Below, piece after piece: positions 1-10,431 of a stretch of 64,000 nucleotides of DNA; position 1 is the first letter of the stretch; the number at the start of each line of letters is the position of its first letter. The notes beneath the pieces are model-generated. The model was not told the origin of the DNA. It made no database searches and saw only the letters and a list, made by a program, of their open reading frames with translations. Origin of the DNA: Euphorbia lathyris (taxonomy: Eukaryota; Streptophyta; Magnoliopsida; Malpighiales; Euphorbiaceae); NCBI RefSeq assembly GCF_963576675.1, contig NC_088918.1:43061501-43125500 (forward strand), written 5' to 3'. A program made the translations under genes and the position numbers.

Positions 1-5
1 GTGAA

Positions 6-839
6 GTGCTGGTGTGGCTGGAAAATAGTCAACATAAATGGAGCATTTCATACCCCGAACCAAAAGGCGGAAAATACACCAATACGGGGAGAAACGCCAA
101 AAATTATTGCAGATATCATAGAAGGAATGGACATGACATGGATGCATGTTGGGAACTAGCTAAAGAGATCGAGAGGCTTATCGAGAAAGGGAAGCTGGAC
201 AGATTTGTCCAAAATGACAGAAAGAAGGACGAGGATAAGCCAAAGAATGATCCGAGAAAGAAAGCAAAAGGCGTTATCAATGTCATTATCGGCGGACAGG
301 GATATCAGCCCTTGGCTAAAAAATCCCGAATGTCCGCCCTTGATAGAGCATCACTCAACTGTCCATTTGCAGATATTGGCCCAACAATTCCCCCACACGC
401 AGATGCTCTTATCATCACCATGATGGTAGAAGGATGGGAGATGAAGCGGGTGATGGTAGATATGGGGAGCTCATGCAATGTTATCACCAGAGGAGCTTTT
501 GCCAAGCTTAAAGTTGACCCGATCCAGATAGAGACCACAATTGTCGATATCTTGGGAGTAACGGGTCATACGATCCAAACAAAAGGTCAGGTGACTTTGG
601 AATGCGAATTGACGGACGATGATCAGGCATGGATAGGTGATCTTGAGTTTTCTATTATGGATGGACAGTTGGCATATAACATCATCCTAGGACGCCCTTT
701 TATTTCAGAAGTCGTGGCTTTGATTTCGATACACCACTTGGCGATGTATATTCCCACAAGCAAAGGAGGAGTGATGATTAGCGGAAATCAGTTGGTAGCT
801 CAAGAAACCTATTCCGCGTCCTTGTCAATCCGCCCTTAA
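6..839 (+). pseudogene. gag C-terminus and aspartic protease of the Tat element
   Basis: The N-terminal part carries a gag zinc-knuckle-like motif typical of Tat elements, C-x2-H-x4-H-x4-C at about residues 35-48, followed by a basic linker. The retropepsin core is at about residues 147-160. It reads V-D-M-G-S-S where most relatives have D-T-G or D-G-G, so the catalytic Asp is kept but the next residue is unusual. The protein normally cuts the Gag-Pol polyprotein. The frame ends in a stop at 837-839, before RT, so it is cut off from the rest of pol. The true start lies upstream of the window; the first Met seen is only where the open frame begins. Confidence 0.8.
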
Positions 840-896
840 TCCAAAGATGAAGGAGAGGAGGATGAGCTTGTTACCGTCGCTTTAGGAGACACTGAG

Positions 897-1868
897 ATGT
901 TCCTTATCGCAGATGGGAAACAGGTACGGATTGCTAAAGGATTAAAGGCAGAGGTTAAGGATGACATCACAAAGGTCCTCATTGAATCGAAAGATGTGTT
1001 TGCATGGGAAGATGAGATCCTCACAGGAGTCAGCCCAGACATAATCACTCATAAACTGAACATCGCTGAGGACGCGGTCCCAGTTGCCCAGAAAAGAAGA
1101 AACCACGGTCCGGAAAGACAAAAGGCGATTGAGGAGGAGATATCCAAATTAAAAAAGGCAGATGTTATTGAAGAAGTTATCTACACTCAATGGCTAGCAA
1201 ATGTTGTGCTGGTTAAAAAGGCTGGTGGGTCATACCGGATGTGTATAGACTTTACGGATCTTAACAAGGCGTGTCCAAAGGACAACTATCCCTTGCCTTG
1301 TATTGACATTCTAGTTGATGGAACGGCAGGGCATGCTGTGTATTCATTCACGGATGTAAAATCAAGTTATCACCAAATCTCCATGGAGCCTTCGGACCGA
1401 ATCAAAACCTCTAATGGTTGATCAACTTTGATGGATTCGCCTTCTGAAACAAGAAGTTTCGGTCCTGGGGGTATAATATCACTCACTTGACGTCCCTCTG
1501 ACGCATCTGTTATGGTTATTTTCGTGACACATCAAGCAACTTACTGTTTCAAAGTCATGCCTTTCGGACTTAAGAATGCAGGAGCAACTTACCAACGCAT
1601 GATGAATAAAATATTTGAAGGAAAAGATGGTGGTAGCTTCTTAGTATATGTTGATGATATGATCATCAAAAGCACCACGATGGAAAAACATGCTAAAGAT
1701 ATAAAAGAAGTTCTGGGAGTCCTTTGCCAACACAACATCAAAATGAACCCAGAAAAATGCACCTTTGGGGCAACGTATGGGAAGTTCCTGGGATACATGA
1801 TCAGTCAGAAAGGAGTAGGCCCTAATCTAGATAAAATTAAGGCCGTGTTGAACATGAAATCCCCGTAG
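897..1868 (+). pseudogene. Reverse transcriptase domain of the Tat element (interrupted)
   Basis: Gypsy RT blocks are clear: a YRMCIDFTDLNKACPKDNYPLP stretch starting near 1233, [11 protein letters not shown] (first catalytic Asp) near 1347, VMPFGLKNAGATYQ near 1556, and YVDDM (catalytic Asp pair) near 1648. Between RIKTS and the ATYCFKVMPFG block about 100 bp of unrelated sequence with stops (about 1415-1515) breaks the domain. The second part ends at a TAG (1866-1868) where relatives have Gln in the SPQNIREVQRLNGR block, consistent with CAG to TAG. The enzyme would copy element RNA to cDNA in virus-like particles; this copy cannot. Confidence 0.87.
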
Positions 1869-1925
1869 AACATCAGAGAAGTACAACGCCTTAATGGGCG
1901 GATCATAGCCCTTGGGAGATTTATC

Positions 1926-2968
1926 TCATGTTCTGCTCGAAGATGCCAACCATTCTATGAGGTGATCAAGAAACAAAAAACGTTTGAATGGAACAAAGAC
2001 TGTAAGCTGGCCTTTGAAGGCATCAAACGTTTCCTCACAGAACCGCCTTTGATGAGCAGGTCCCTTAAAGGTGAAGATTTGTACATGTATGTTTCTATCA
2101 CTGATAAAGCTGTCTGTACAGTAATGATCAGAGAAGAAGGAGGTCAACAATATCCAATCTACTATATTAGCAAGGTTCTGAAGGAAGCTGAAACTCGATA
2201 CTCAAGATTGGATAAAATGGCATTAGCAGTGGTCACCACCACCGCCTTATACCTTATTTCCAAGCTCATACAGTTATTGTCAGAACCAACATACTGATGA
2301 GAAAAGTATTGCAGAAACCAGAAACTTCTGGAAGGCTGATGGAATGGGCTATTCGCCTTAGCGAGTTCGATGTCCGCTATGAAGGAAGATCCGCCTTAAA
2401 AAGCCAGGTTTTGGCAGATTTTGTGAATGAATTCACTGAAGAAGACATCAATCCCCCCAAAGCAAAATTGGAAGAGTGGACGATGTACACTGACGGAGCA
2501 TCGTCAGCAGAAGGCGCAGGAATAGGTGTTATGATCAAAGGCCCTCAGTATATTAAGATACACTACGCGGCTAGGTTAGAATTCTCTACAACCAACAACG
2601 CCGCAGAATATGAAGCCTTGATACTTGGGCTACTCCTACTAAAAGAAATTGTACCAGAGCGGGTTGTAATTTATAGTGACTCAATATTGATGGTCAACCA
2701 GATGATCAAAAAATTTAGTGTTAAAGATGAAACCCTGGTCAAATATGTGGAAGAGGCAAAGAGATTATTGACCTACCTGGAGGGTAAAGAAATGAAGTGG
2801 GAGATGATCCATGTGCTCCGAGGATCGAATACGGAAGCAGACCATCTGGCTAAATTAGCTTCCAGCAGAGATCAATGGGCGGGTCTTGAATGCCCATTCG
2901 AAGTGAAAACCAGACCGGCATTTGCCCCAGAAGTCATAGCTCTTGTGACATCTGCCACTAGCGACTAG
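1926..2968 (+). pseudogene. RT connection and RNase H domain of the Tat element
   Basis: From about 1930 the frame continues the RT thumb (LxGRIxALxRFIS, then the CQPFYE and FEWNKDCKLAFEGIK blocks), with a frame change near 2290. RNase H follows: the EEWTMYTDGASS block near 2470 (first Asp), the NNAAEYEALILGL block near 2595 (Glu), the VIYSDSILMVNQM block near 2665 (Asp) and a SNTEADHLAKLAS block near 2825 (last Asp). All four catalytic acidic residues are present. It would degrade the RNA of the RNA:DNA hybrid. The frame stops at 2966-2968 (TAG), probably from TGG because relatives have Asp-Trp there. Confidence 0.85.
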
Positions 2969-3034
2969 AGGTTACCGATTCAACAATATCTTATAGATGG
3001 ATCCTCGCCTCAAGACAAAGAAGAAGTTAGGCGG

Positions 3035-4228
3035 ATGGTGAGAAAAGCAGCATATTTCTCCATGGTAAATGATCACTTATACCGTAAATCTTTTAGTCAA
3101 CCTTGGCTAAAGTGTGTCACAACAGAAGAAGGACAGGAGATCATGAGAGAATTGCATGAAGGCACGTGTGGAGCCCATGAAGCATCCGCATCCATTTTCA
3201 AAAAATCCAGGTTATCTGGATTCGATTAGCCTACCGCGGAACTAGATGCCCAGAAACTTGTAGAATCCTGCCATAACTGTCAAGTTCACACGAATGAAAC
3301 TCATACAGCTAAAAATCTATAAAAACCCATCGTTGAAGGTCGGCCATTCGCTATATGGGGTATCAACATTGTCGGTCCCTTTCCATCCACAAGAAAGCAG
3401 AGAAAGTATGTAGTGGCAGCTGTCGATCATTTTACAAAATGGGTAGAGGCAGAGGCTGTTTCTACAATTGGCGCAGAACTAATGGTGGAGTTCGTAAGAG
3501 ATAACATCATCGTGAGATTTGGAGTCCCTCACACAATTATCAAGGATAATGGAACACAGTTTAATTGTGAGGAATTCAGATCATTTTGTGAGAACCAAGG
3601 TATCCAAAACATATTTGCCTCGGTATATTACCCACAGTCAAACGGAATGACCGAAGTCACCAGCAGAACTATTGTGAAAGGCATAAAGAAGAGGTTAGGT
3701 GAACATAACAAGAAGTGGGCGGATCAGTTAATGAATATCCTATGGGCGTACAGAACCACTCCCCGAACCGCCATTGATGAAATGCCATTCGCCCTTACCT
3801 ACGATGTAGAGGCTGTCATTCCGGTAGAAGTTCAAGTTCCAAGTGACAGAGTCCTGTTCTATTGTGAAGATCAGAATGAGAAAAGATTACAGGAGAGTCT
3901 TGATCGTTTGGAGGAAAGAAGAGAAAAGGCATATGTCCGGATTGCAGCTTACAAACAGAGGATTGCAGCCTATCACGACAGGAATGCCAAACTCGTAGAT
4001 CTGAATCAATGAGACTTGGTGTTGAGAAAAGCTGACAAAATTCAATCCGCAGAAGGCAAAGGAAAAGCTAGGAATCACATGGACGGGGCCATACAAAATA
4101 GCCGCCAAAATTGGACCCGCCACCTTCAAAATTCAAGATATGGAAGGGAACACTCTACTGCGGACATAGAATATCCAAAACCTCCGCAAATACTTTCTCA
4201 AAGAGTAGAATGTAACCAAAGGTCTTGA
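3035..4228 (+). pseudogene. Integrase domain of the Tat element
   Basis: The HHCC zinc-binding part is visible as H-x-G-x2-G-A-H near 3160 and C-H-N-C near 3270, separated by a TAG at 3227-3229 (SGFD-W-P expected) and a TAA at 3320-3322. The catalytic core is in the open frame from 3413: Asp in AAVDHFTKW, Asp in IIKDNGTQF and Glu in TEVTSRTI, with 35 residues between the last two (DD35E). The C-terminal part (DLVLRK, WTGPYKIA-like) shifts frame near 4012. The enzyme would insert element cDNA into chromosomes. The domain is recognisable but broken at four or more sites. Confidence 0.86.
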
Positions 4229-4914
4229 GCACTCTTTTTCCTTTAGTAAGGTTTTTCCCACGAGGTTTTTCTTACTAAAGGTTTTAATGAGGCTCATATA
4301 AAAGACCAATATCTTGTAATAAGGCAAATCGCCATTTAATAAAAAGTTATGTTTACTTGGAACTCCTTTTTAAGTATTTTTTGCAGAAATATAAATATTC
4401 CCGATTCAAAGATGGGAGGCAACAAAAGCATTTCCCACTCGCAAAACGCTACTACAGCGTATCTACTTTCTCCTCAAAGATAGGAGAATGCAAAAGTCCC
4501 ATCGGCAGACCAATCTACCTCAAAGATAGGAAAAAGATTGGTCACCATTAGGGCGGGTTAAAATTATCTCAAACATGAGAAAATTATACCCTAAACTCTC
4601 TCCTCAAAGATAGGAGAATGAAAAGACCCACCGGCGGATTAATTTACCTCAAAGATAGGAAAAAGATTGATCGCTATCAAGGGAAGTTTAATTTCCTTAG
4701 GGAAATAAAACTCAGAACCTTCGAAAGGTTCACACATTGGGGTACGGCTGGCCACCTACCCTAAACAATCGAAGAAATCCTAAGTAAACCGGATTCTAAA
4801 AAGTTACTTGCTAAAAGATATATGCTAAGTAAAAATAGTTACGGAAATAAAAGGGTTCATACAAAAAGTCATAAAAATTGTACTTAATTACAATCACATC
4901 AAAATAGACTAAGT
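4229..4914 (+). repeat. Non-coding spacer with ~130-bp tandem repeat inside the Tat element
   Basis: No coding sequence is visible between integrase and the antisense ORF. A unit beginning TCCTCAAAGATAGGAGAATG at 4471 recurs at 4601 (period 130 bp), and each unit contains a second copy of the CTCAAAGATAGGA core. The core CTCCTCAAAGATAGGAG is itself a short imperfect inverted repeat. Tandem repeats in the untranslated region before the 3' LTR are common in Tat/Ogre elements. The function is unknown. Confidence 0.75.
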
Positions 4915-7138
4915 CTATACCACGGCGTTCTCCCCTGTAGCTTTTTCAGAAGATGCACCTTTTGTAGGAGCCTTATTCTCCTTCTCAATAGTTTCCACCA
5001 GGGGAACGCCAGTATCAACCTCCACAAGATCAGCCTTATCACCGGGCTCTTTGGATGCTTCGTTAAGATCATCCGCCTCCTCATTCAGGTTGACAAAAGG
5101 CTTCACGTCTTCTCCATCAAGCCGCTTCAACTCAGTCCAAATCTGACCGCGGATGAAATCACGAGCATTAGCCATTTTATCATACCTTTTAGCTTCCTCG
5201 GTGGTAGGAACAAGCAGCACTGGATCTTTGAAGCCTATCTTTGGATAGCAGATCTTAACAAAAGCCATGATCCGGTCGCTATAATAGAAGGCACGGCTGC
5301 CACATATGACATCCATATTCTGCAACTCGGTTTTATGATCTTTGGCAGCTTTCGCTAGCTTATCCTCCAGCTCCTAGATCTTGGCATCTTTGCTCTTATT
5401 AAGAGCAACAACCGCAGCAATGTTGGAGCTGGCAATAGACACTTCAGACTCCAGATTTTTGATGGTGGCCTTATCGGTAACACCTTGGATGACATGCACC
5501 TCCATTGCACGCATATGGGTATACGCCTGCTGGAAACAAAGGATAATTTTAGAGCAGATCCACAATGGCAGGATCACTCTTTCATCCAAAAATGTGGAAA
5601 GATAAGAAACTTACTGCAAGGAGATCTCTCTTTCCCATCTTTGCATGGGCAGGCCCAGAATACTTAGTACGGTTCTCCCAGACCTTACCCAGTTGTCCGA
5701 TAGCCTCGTCTAGATCGTTCATCACCGCCTCATTCTCGATAGCTCCTCTTTCTCCATGTTTGGCGAACCAATACTTCCCCAAGTCCGGCTTCACCAACTA
5801 AACAAAGAGGATTAGAAGTTAGAAACCACAATGAAGAAGGAAGCAGAGAAATAAGGAAAAGATTTTACCTGTTCCTGAGTAGGAGGGAACCAATCCACTT
5901 TGGGCCTCTCCGCCTAGGCAGCGGCAACCATGAGCTTCACTCCACCAACTGGAGCCGCCTTTGCCTTCTTATCCACAGGGAGATTAGCACCTTCCAAATA
6001 CCGCTTCCCATCCTTTTTACTGGGATTCGCCACCTGCTCATTCTTCTTCTTAGCCTCCAGCTCGTTCATCCTTTTTCGCCTCTCTACAACGACACGATTG
6101 GTGTCAGACAACTCCCTGTCAAGGGGACAAAAAAAGTCAAAATTCTCTAAAAATAGAAATACCTTCATCAAATTGGGAATACGTCAGATAGTGGATCAAG
6201 GTGCCCACTCGGGGAACTAGCGGAACCCCATTCATCATAAATTCTAGGGCCTCAGCGTAAGACCAAGTGTCTGTTTTGACACTCCTCAAAAGGTTCGCCA
6301 CGTTCTTCTCAATAGGGGTCAACTGAATTGATTCGCCCGCCATATGCTGGGGTTTATGATTCCAATACTATGGAAATCCAAGAGATACGCCCTCTTTCAA
6401 TTTAACAAAGAAGAATTTTTCATCCCAATTATGGACGTTGGACATCTTATCTCTAAAAGGGGAATAACCCCTAAATTTAGCAAAAGTTATGAAAGACTCA
6501 CTCTTTCGTTTGGAGGGCTTATGAAGAGATCTAAAGACTCGAGGGGAGAAGATTACCCCCAAATTGGCTGCCAAATATGCATCCAAAGCCAGATCCAACC
6601 AACCATTCGGATGTAATTGGCAGACGGTAATCCCGAAGTAATCAAGAACCTCTCCAATCACTTGGGGAAGGGGAAGACAAAAACCCCTCTCCACATGGCT
6701 TTTGTAAACCGAAATAAATCCCTTTGGGGGATAGGCAGGGCGATGATGGGCATCCGCCAACATCAATTCAAAATCCTTCATCCAAGGATAGTGATCCGCC
6801 AAGTAGGCAAGGTCCCCAGAATTCATGCGGGAGGAAGTAACCTCCACACGAGGACCCTTTTTCCTATGGGGAGTCGAGGGAGAAGCCTCCATCCCCGAAG
6901 CAACTCTAGAAGTCGCCGCCACTACAACAGGGGCAATAGCAGCGAAAGAATTCTGGGTTTCTATAAACCCAGATTGGCAGTCCTTACGCTTCTCTCGAGC
7001 ACTGCGCAAATTGCAGCTTGGAGTGCTCTCGGAAGACCCAGTACTAAACGAATCCTCACTAGAAGAAGATGAGCCAAAAAGCTCAGAAATGGAACTCATG
7101 AAAACAAGAACTGATAAAAAGAAAGAGGACAGAATCAA
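4915..7138 (-). pseudogene. Antisense ORF of Tat element, Transposase_28-like (putative gypsy-type transposon domain)
   Basis: The best open part is 6368-7138 (256 aa from Met at 7136-7138). It has a Ser-rich start (SSSSSEDSFSTGSSES) and then a PPKGFISVYKSHVERGFCLPLP...VLDYFGITVCQLHPNGW block that matches what I recall of the plant domain PF04195. Despite its name that family is not a proven transposase; it is found in extra ORFs of gypsy elements. Downstream pieces continue in changing frames at 6137-6343, 5914-6171, 5582-5797, 5374-5589 and 4915-5325. They are rich in Lys, Glu and Ala and look partly coiled-coil, as in the C-terminal half of such proteins. Frame changes could be decay or unrecognised introns. 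The function is unknown. Confidence 0.72.
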
Positions 7139-7439
7139 CTTACATGAAATTCTGGAACAAAAGCGGGGAATTCTAACAAGCAGGTTCTGGGTACGAGAAC
7201 GATTCTAGAGAAAACTCAGGCAAAAATGAAAGCTAAGACTGTGAAGAAATGGAATCGGAAGAAAGAGAAAGAAAAGTTTAAAAGGGCCATGACATCATTG
7301 CCTCGACGCGCGCGCCCCAGACACCTGGCAACCAGAGTATGGCCTAGGACAAAGCAGCCATCAATAGGCCGCCTATTGATAGCACGCTCAGAAGATCAAA
7401 AGCCCTAAAGGGCTTTATCAGCATTTTAGGAGGGGCTTT
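7139..7439 (+). other. Pre-LTR spacer with polypurine tract of Tat element
   Basis: No gene is seen. The stretch TTTTAGGAGGGGC (purine core 7428-7436) sits directly before the LTR and is the likely plus-strand primer. A CG-rich run (CGACGCGCGCGCC) lies near 7303. The antisense ORF must be transcribed from about here if it is expressed, but no clear promoter is visible. Confidence 0.6.
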
Positions 7440-7959
7440 TGATAACATCCAGATATTATTCACGGGATCAAAAGAGTAATTAACCAAACGACTGTGGATA
7501 GGAGGCCCGCCAAAGAGATGGCGTATGAAGCAAGACACAGATGCGACGGATCTATAGATTCCTCAACACGCCTCAGATGGTCAAATACCTTGGGAGATCC
7601 GCCATCAAGCATCGGTACGCCCACCGAGCGTTAGGTCCGACTCCCAATAAGGAAACTGACGTTAATAAAGGCAAATAATAACCCATTAATGAGCTAACGG
7701 TCATACTTGAATAAAGATTAGTAACCGCCATTAATGAAGCATTTATGGAGACTTTCTAGTTACCAAGAGTTACAACTACATGAGTATAAATAGCTTGCAC
7801 CCCAAGCTATTGAGGTACACACTTTCCCAATTATCCTACTTCTTGATTATAGTTTATTCTCATACAAATTACTGACTTTGGCATCGGAGTGTTCCCCGTC
7901 GATCCCAACGGCGCCTCACAGGGAAGTGCTCCGAACAAGGATTTCTTCACCAGTTATCA
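7440..7959 (+). mobile_element. 3' LTR of the Tat element (520 bp)
   Basis: The LTR starts TGATAAC at 7440 and ends GTTATCA at 7959, a perfect 7-bp terminal inverted repeat with TG...CA ends. It is preceded by a polypurine stretch and followed abruptly by a LINE ORF. An internal TATA box and a conserved block near 7870-7915 (ACTGAC..GGCATCGGAGTGTTCCCC) are typical of this LTR type; a related block occurs in reverse at about 38.93 kb. The LTR supplies promoter and poly(A) signals. Confidence 0.85.
7785..7793 (+). promoter_or_regulatory. TATA box in Tat 3' LTR
   Basis: TATAAATAG lies 167 bp before the LTR end, the usual place for the U3 core promoter. Transcription would start about 30 bp downstream, near 7815, and in this solo 3' position could read out into the LINE remnant and toward the ZIP gene. 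Confidence 0.55.
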
Positions 7960-8790
7960 TATGTGATGCCCTGGAGTAGTAGCTTGAGCCTCTAAGGAAC
8001 CTGTCGCAATCCCGGGATAGGAACACATTGCCTTGATATGGCCATAACGCCCACAATTAATACAAGCAGTATAGAGACCTTGATACTCAACATGATAGGT
8101 ATTGTCGTTCAATCTAAACTGGGCAATAAAGGGCTTCTTAAAATCTATTTCGACACAAACCCGAGCAAACTTCCCTTGTGACTTCTTTGTCATGTTCTTA
8201 TCAGCCTGAATGGCCTTGCCAAACGAGTTACTAATTAGCATAAGTGTGTCCTCCTGATAGTACTACAACGGTAATTCGGGGAATCTAGCTCAGATAAGTG
8301 TTGAGTCCATTAAAGCAATAGAGGGCACAAAGGAAGGAAACCAAGTCCGAACCATCTAATAGTGTCCTTGAACCAACCACGACCCATCCTGAATGACATG
8401 ATCTCTATCCGATAGCTTATCAAAGTTTACCAGGTGGAACCTATAACCGAGATCAATCATAATAAAATCTCCTTACTTTTTCCAAATCTATGTTGTACGG
8501 TTCCTTCACACGATATAGCCCCCATTTTGCCCCAAAATTTTCACAATCAGAGTATCAGACCACGCCTTAGACCATTCATCAACCAAGTTAGGAACAATCG
8601 AGATATCCGGGAACAACGGATCACTATCTACACAACCAGTCTTGCATTTGTCCGATTCACACAAATTAATCGAAACTCTTCGAAAGTCTTGCATAGGTTC
8701 ATCTGCCAACAGATCACTGTATGAACAAGGAGAAGCGGGTCTGCCATCATCCGGAGGATTTGGCAGTAGGGAGGAGGAGGAAGAGGGGAA
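7960..8790 (-). pseudogene. LINE (L1-type) ORF1 fragment, DUF4283 plus CCHC knuckle
   Basis: Read on the minus strand from about 8790, the pieces are LLADEPMQDFRR..., then EWSKAWSDTLIVKILGQNGGY (DUF4283-like), then after frame breaks GKFARVCVEIDFKKPFIAQF and a zinc knuckle CINCGRYGHIKAMC (C-x2-C-x4-H-x4-C). This is the standard order in the nucleic-acid-binding ORF1 of plant L1 elements. The frame runs straight into the Tat LTR boundary at 7959/7960, so the LTR element inserted inside this ORF and the rest of the LINE would lie left of the window. Internal frameshifts show it is old. Confidence 0.8.
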
Positions 8791-8829
8791 GTCTCGGAGA
8801 GGGGTGGTTCACGGCTGTATTAAGTCAAA

Positions 8830-9540
8830 CCTGTGTAATTAATAAAAATTTATTAATTGAAAAGTGAAAAAATATTATTTAAAACATATTTCTTTTTTCT
8901 TAAAAAAAAAACATATTTCTTTTAAATAAAAATTTTATGAAAATGACATTTCATTATTTAGGTGATGTGATACTCTTATAGAAATATTATGTGTGAGTTT
9001 TATGGATAGATATATATTGCCTATGTTCCCTTATATAAGTCATTCTAATGAATTGGTTTTTTTCTCAAATATAAGTCATTCTAGTATTTCAAGAATTTTT
9101 AGTTTAGTTTTTCAATCGAAGCATTAAATTTTTTATCCTGATCCATGTGTTTTTAACATACCTTCTTCAACCATGGCACGAATAAGAATTTTTTTAGTTA
9201 ACCAATATAAATTATTATTAACTTAACTTTATATTAATTGTATTTCTTAATTTGTGTGAAATACATTAAAACGATTTATATAATAGAATGGAGGGGTAAT
9301 AGATATGAAAAATATTTATTAAGGTTTAAAAAAAAATGTAAAATGATAAAGATATTTGGATTGGAAATAACAAAATGATTTTGTTTCTATAATTAACAAA
9401 ATGATTAATTAGGATTTGATGTTGCAGGTTTTGAGGGATAATAGTAAAGAAAAACAACGTGCTACGCCGTAGAAAAGGTTAAGAAAACAACTAGAAAACA
9501 TTTTCTTTTGAAAAGAAAATTTCTAAAATCTCTCAAAAAC
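8830..9540. other. AT-rich region upstream of ZIP gene
   Basis: No ORF of note and no recognised element. A purine-rich stretch followed by C-rich and CT-rich sequence near 9540-9650 looks like a plant gene leader, so this stretch probably contains the promoter of the ZIP gene. No single convincing TATA box can be chosen. Confidence 0.4.
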
Positions 9541-10361
9541 AAGGAAGTAGAGGAGAGGAGAGGGTTTATTCGATTTGCCATCTCCCCCCTTTTAATTCTA
9601 TCTCTGTATTAGAATTTCTAAGGGGCATCGCATCGACGACGACTTTTTCTTTCCGCGGTATGACTTTTTGGATTGTCGTACGATTTAGAATTCTCGGTGT
9701 TTTGTTTGTTTGCTGAGAAACTGTAGGAGTATATTGGATATTTTGATTTGCATTTCTTAGCTGTTATTATCTATACAATGAATTTCTAAGGATTTCGCCC
9801 TTTAGATTTGCTTTTATTCTCTTTGCTAGGTTGTGGATTAAGAAGAATGTTTTGAACCTCATTTAGATGTGTGTAATTTCACTTTCTGGTTCAATTTGAT
9901 ATGAGCAACCTAATTGAGAAATGAGTACAGTGCCATTTAAGAAAATACATCGTTTTCAGCATCTTTAGGAGCTTCGATTGTGCTAGAGAGCATAGCATTA
10001 TGTTATTGTGTTACAGGTTTGGAAGATCGTCTCAATTAAATCAATCTTTAAATGCTTGAGTTCTGGTGAAATATGTTTCTGAGAAAGAGTTGGCATTTTG
10101 TTATATCACCTGGTACTGTACAATTTGTTCTGAATTGATCATATCAGTTCAAAATTTACTCTTTTAATTCTGATGCCTAAAGTTATGTGGTGTGATTGCA
10201 ATGGGTAAAATTGTTACTATCTAAATATTTTTTATTATAATCTGACTAGGAATATTTGCTAAATTTTATTAATATTTTTATATTCTACTTTGAAGTGAAC
10301 TGCAGATAATTATACTGGTATTTGGGTGTCTGAAATTTCACGATTTGAGATTTATCTGCAG
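9541..10361 (+). promoter_or_regulatory. Putative 5' leader exon and leader intron of ZIP gene
   Basis: A CT-rich leader-like stretch (9541-9657, ending TTTCCGCG) is followed by a possible donor GTATGA at 9658. A good acceptor (TTTATCTGCAG) ends at 10361, 70 bp before the ATG. The T-rich sequence between has no ORF and looks like an intron. A second acceptor-like site (GTTACAG, ending near 10017) could define an extra leader exon. Leader introns are common in plant housekeeping genes. The boundaries are inference. Confidence 0.4.
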
Positions 10362-10392
10362 TGGAGGTTTTGTTGGAAAGTTACCAAAGTTA

Positions 10393-10407
10393 ATGATGTC
10401 CTCTTAA
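10393..10407 (+). other. Short upstream ORF (4 codons) in ZIP leader
   Basis: ATG ATG TCC TCT TAA lies 24 bases before the main ATG and after the predicted leader acceptor. It would be in the mature leader and might slightly reduce or modulate initiation at 10432. Confidence 0.35.
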
Positions 10408-10431
10408 AGAAATAGATATTTCAGTGGTGCA

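Larger units (their letters stand above)
1..7959 (+). mobile_element. Tat-lineage Ty3/gypsy LTR retrotransposon, 5'-truncated by window edge
   Basis: Domains run gag end, protease, reverse transcriptase, RNase H, integrase on the + strand, the gypsy order. They are followed by a tandem-repeat spacer, a long ORF on the opposite strand and a 520-bp LTR. An antisense ORF between pol and the 3' LTR is a known trait of Tat-group elements, and the gag C-terminus and integrase also fit that group. The 5' LTR and most of gag lie outside the window. Pol is interrupted by stops and a short insertion, so this copy is inactive. Its 3' end falls exactly inside a LINE ORF1 fragment, showing a nested insertion. 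The TSD cannot be confirmed because the left flank is missing; the right flank begins TATGT. Confidence 0.88.
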
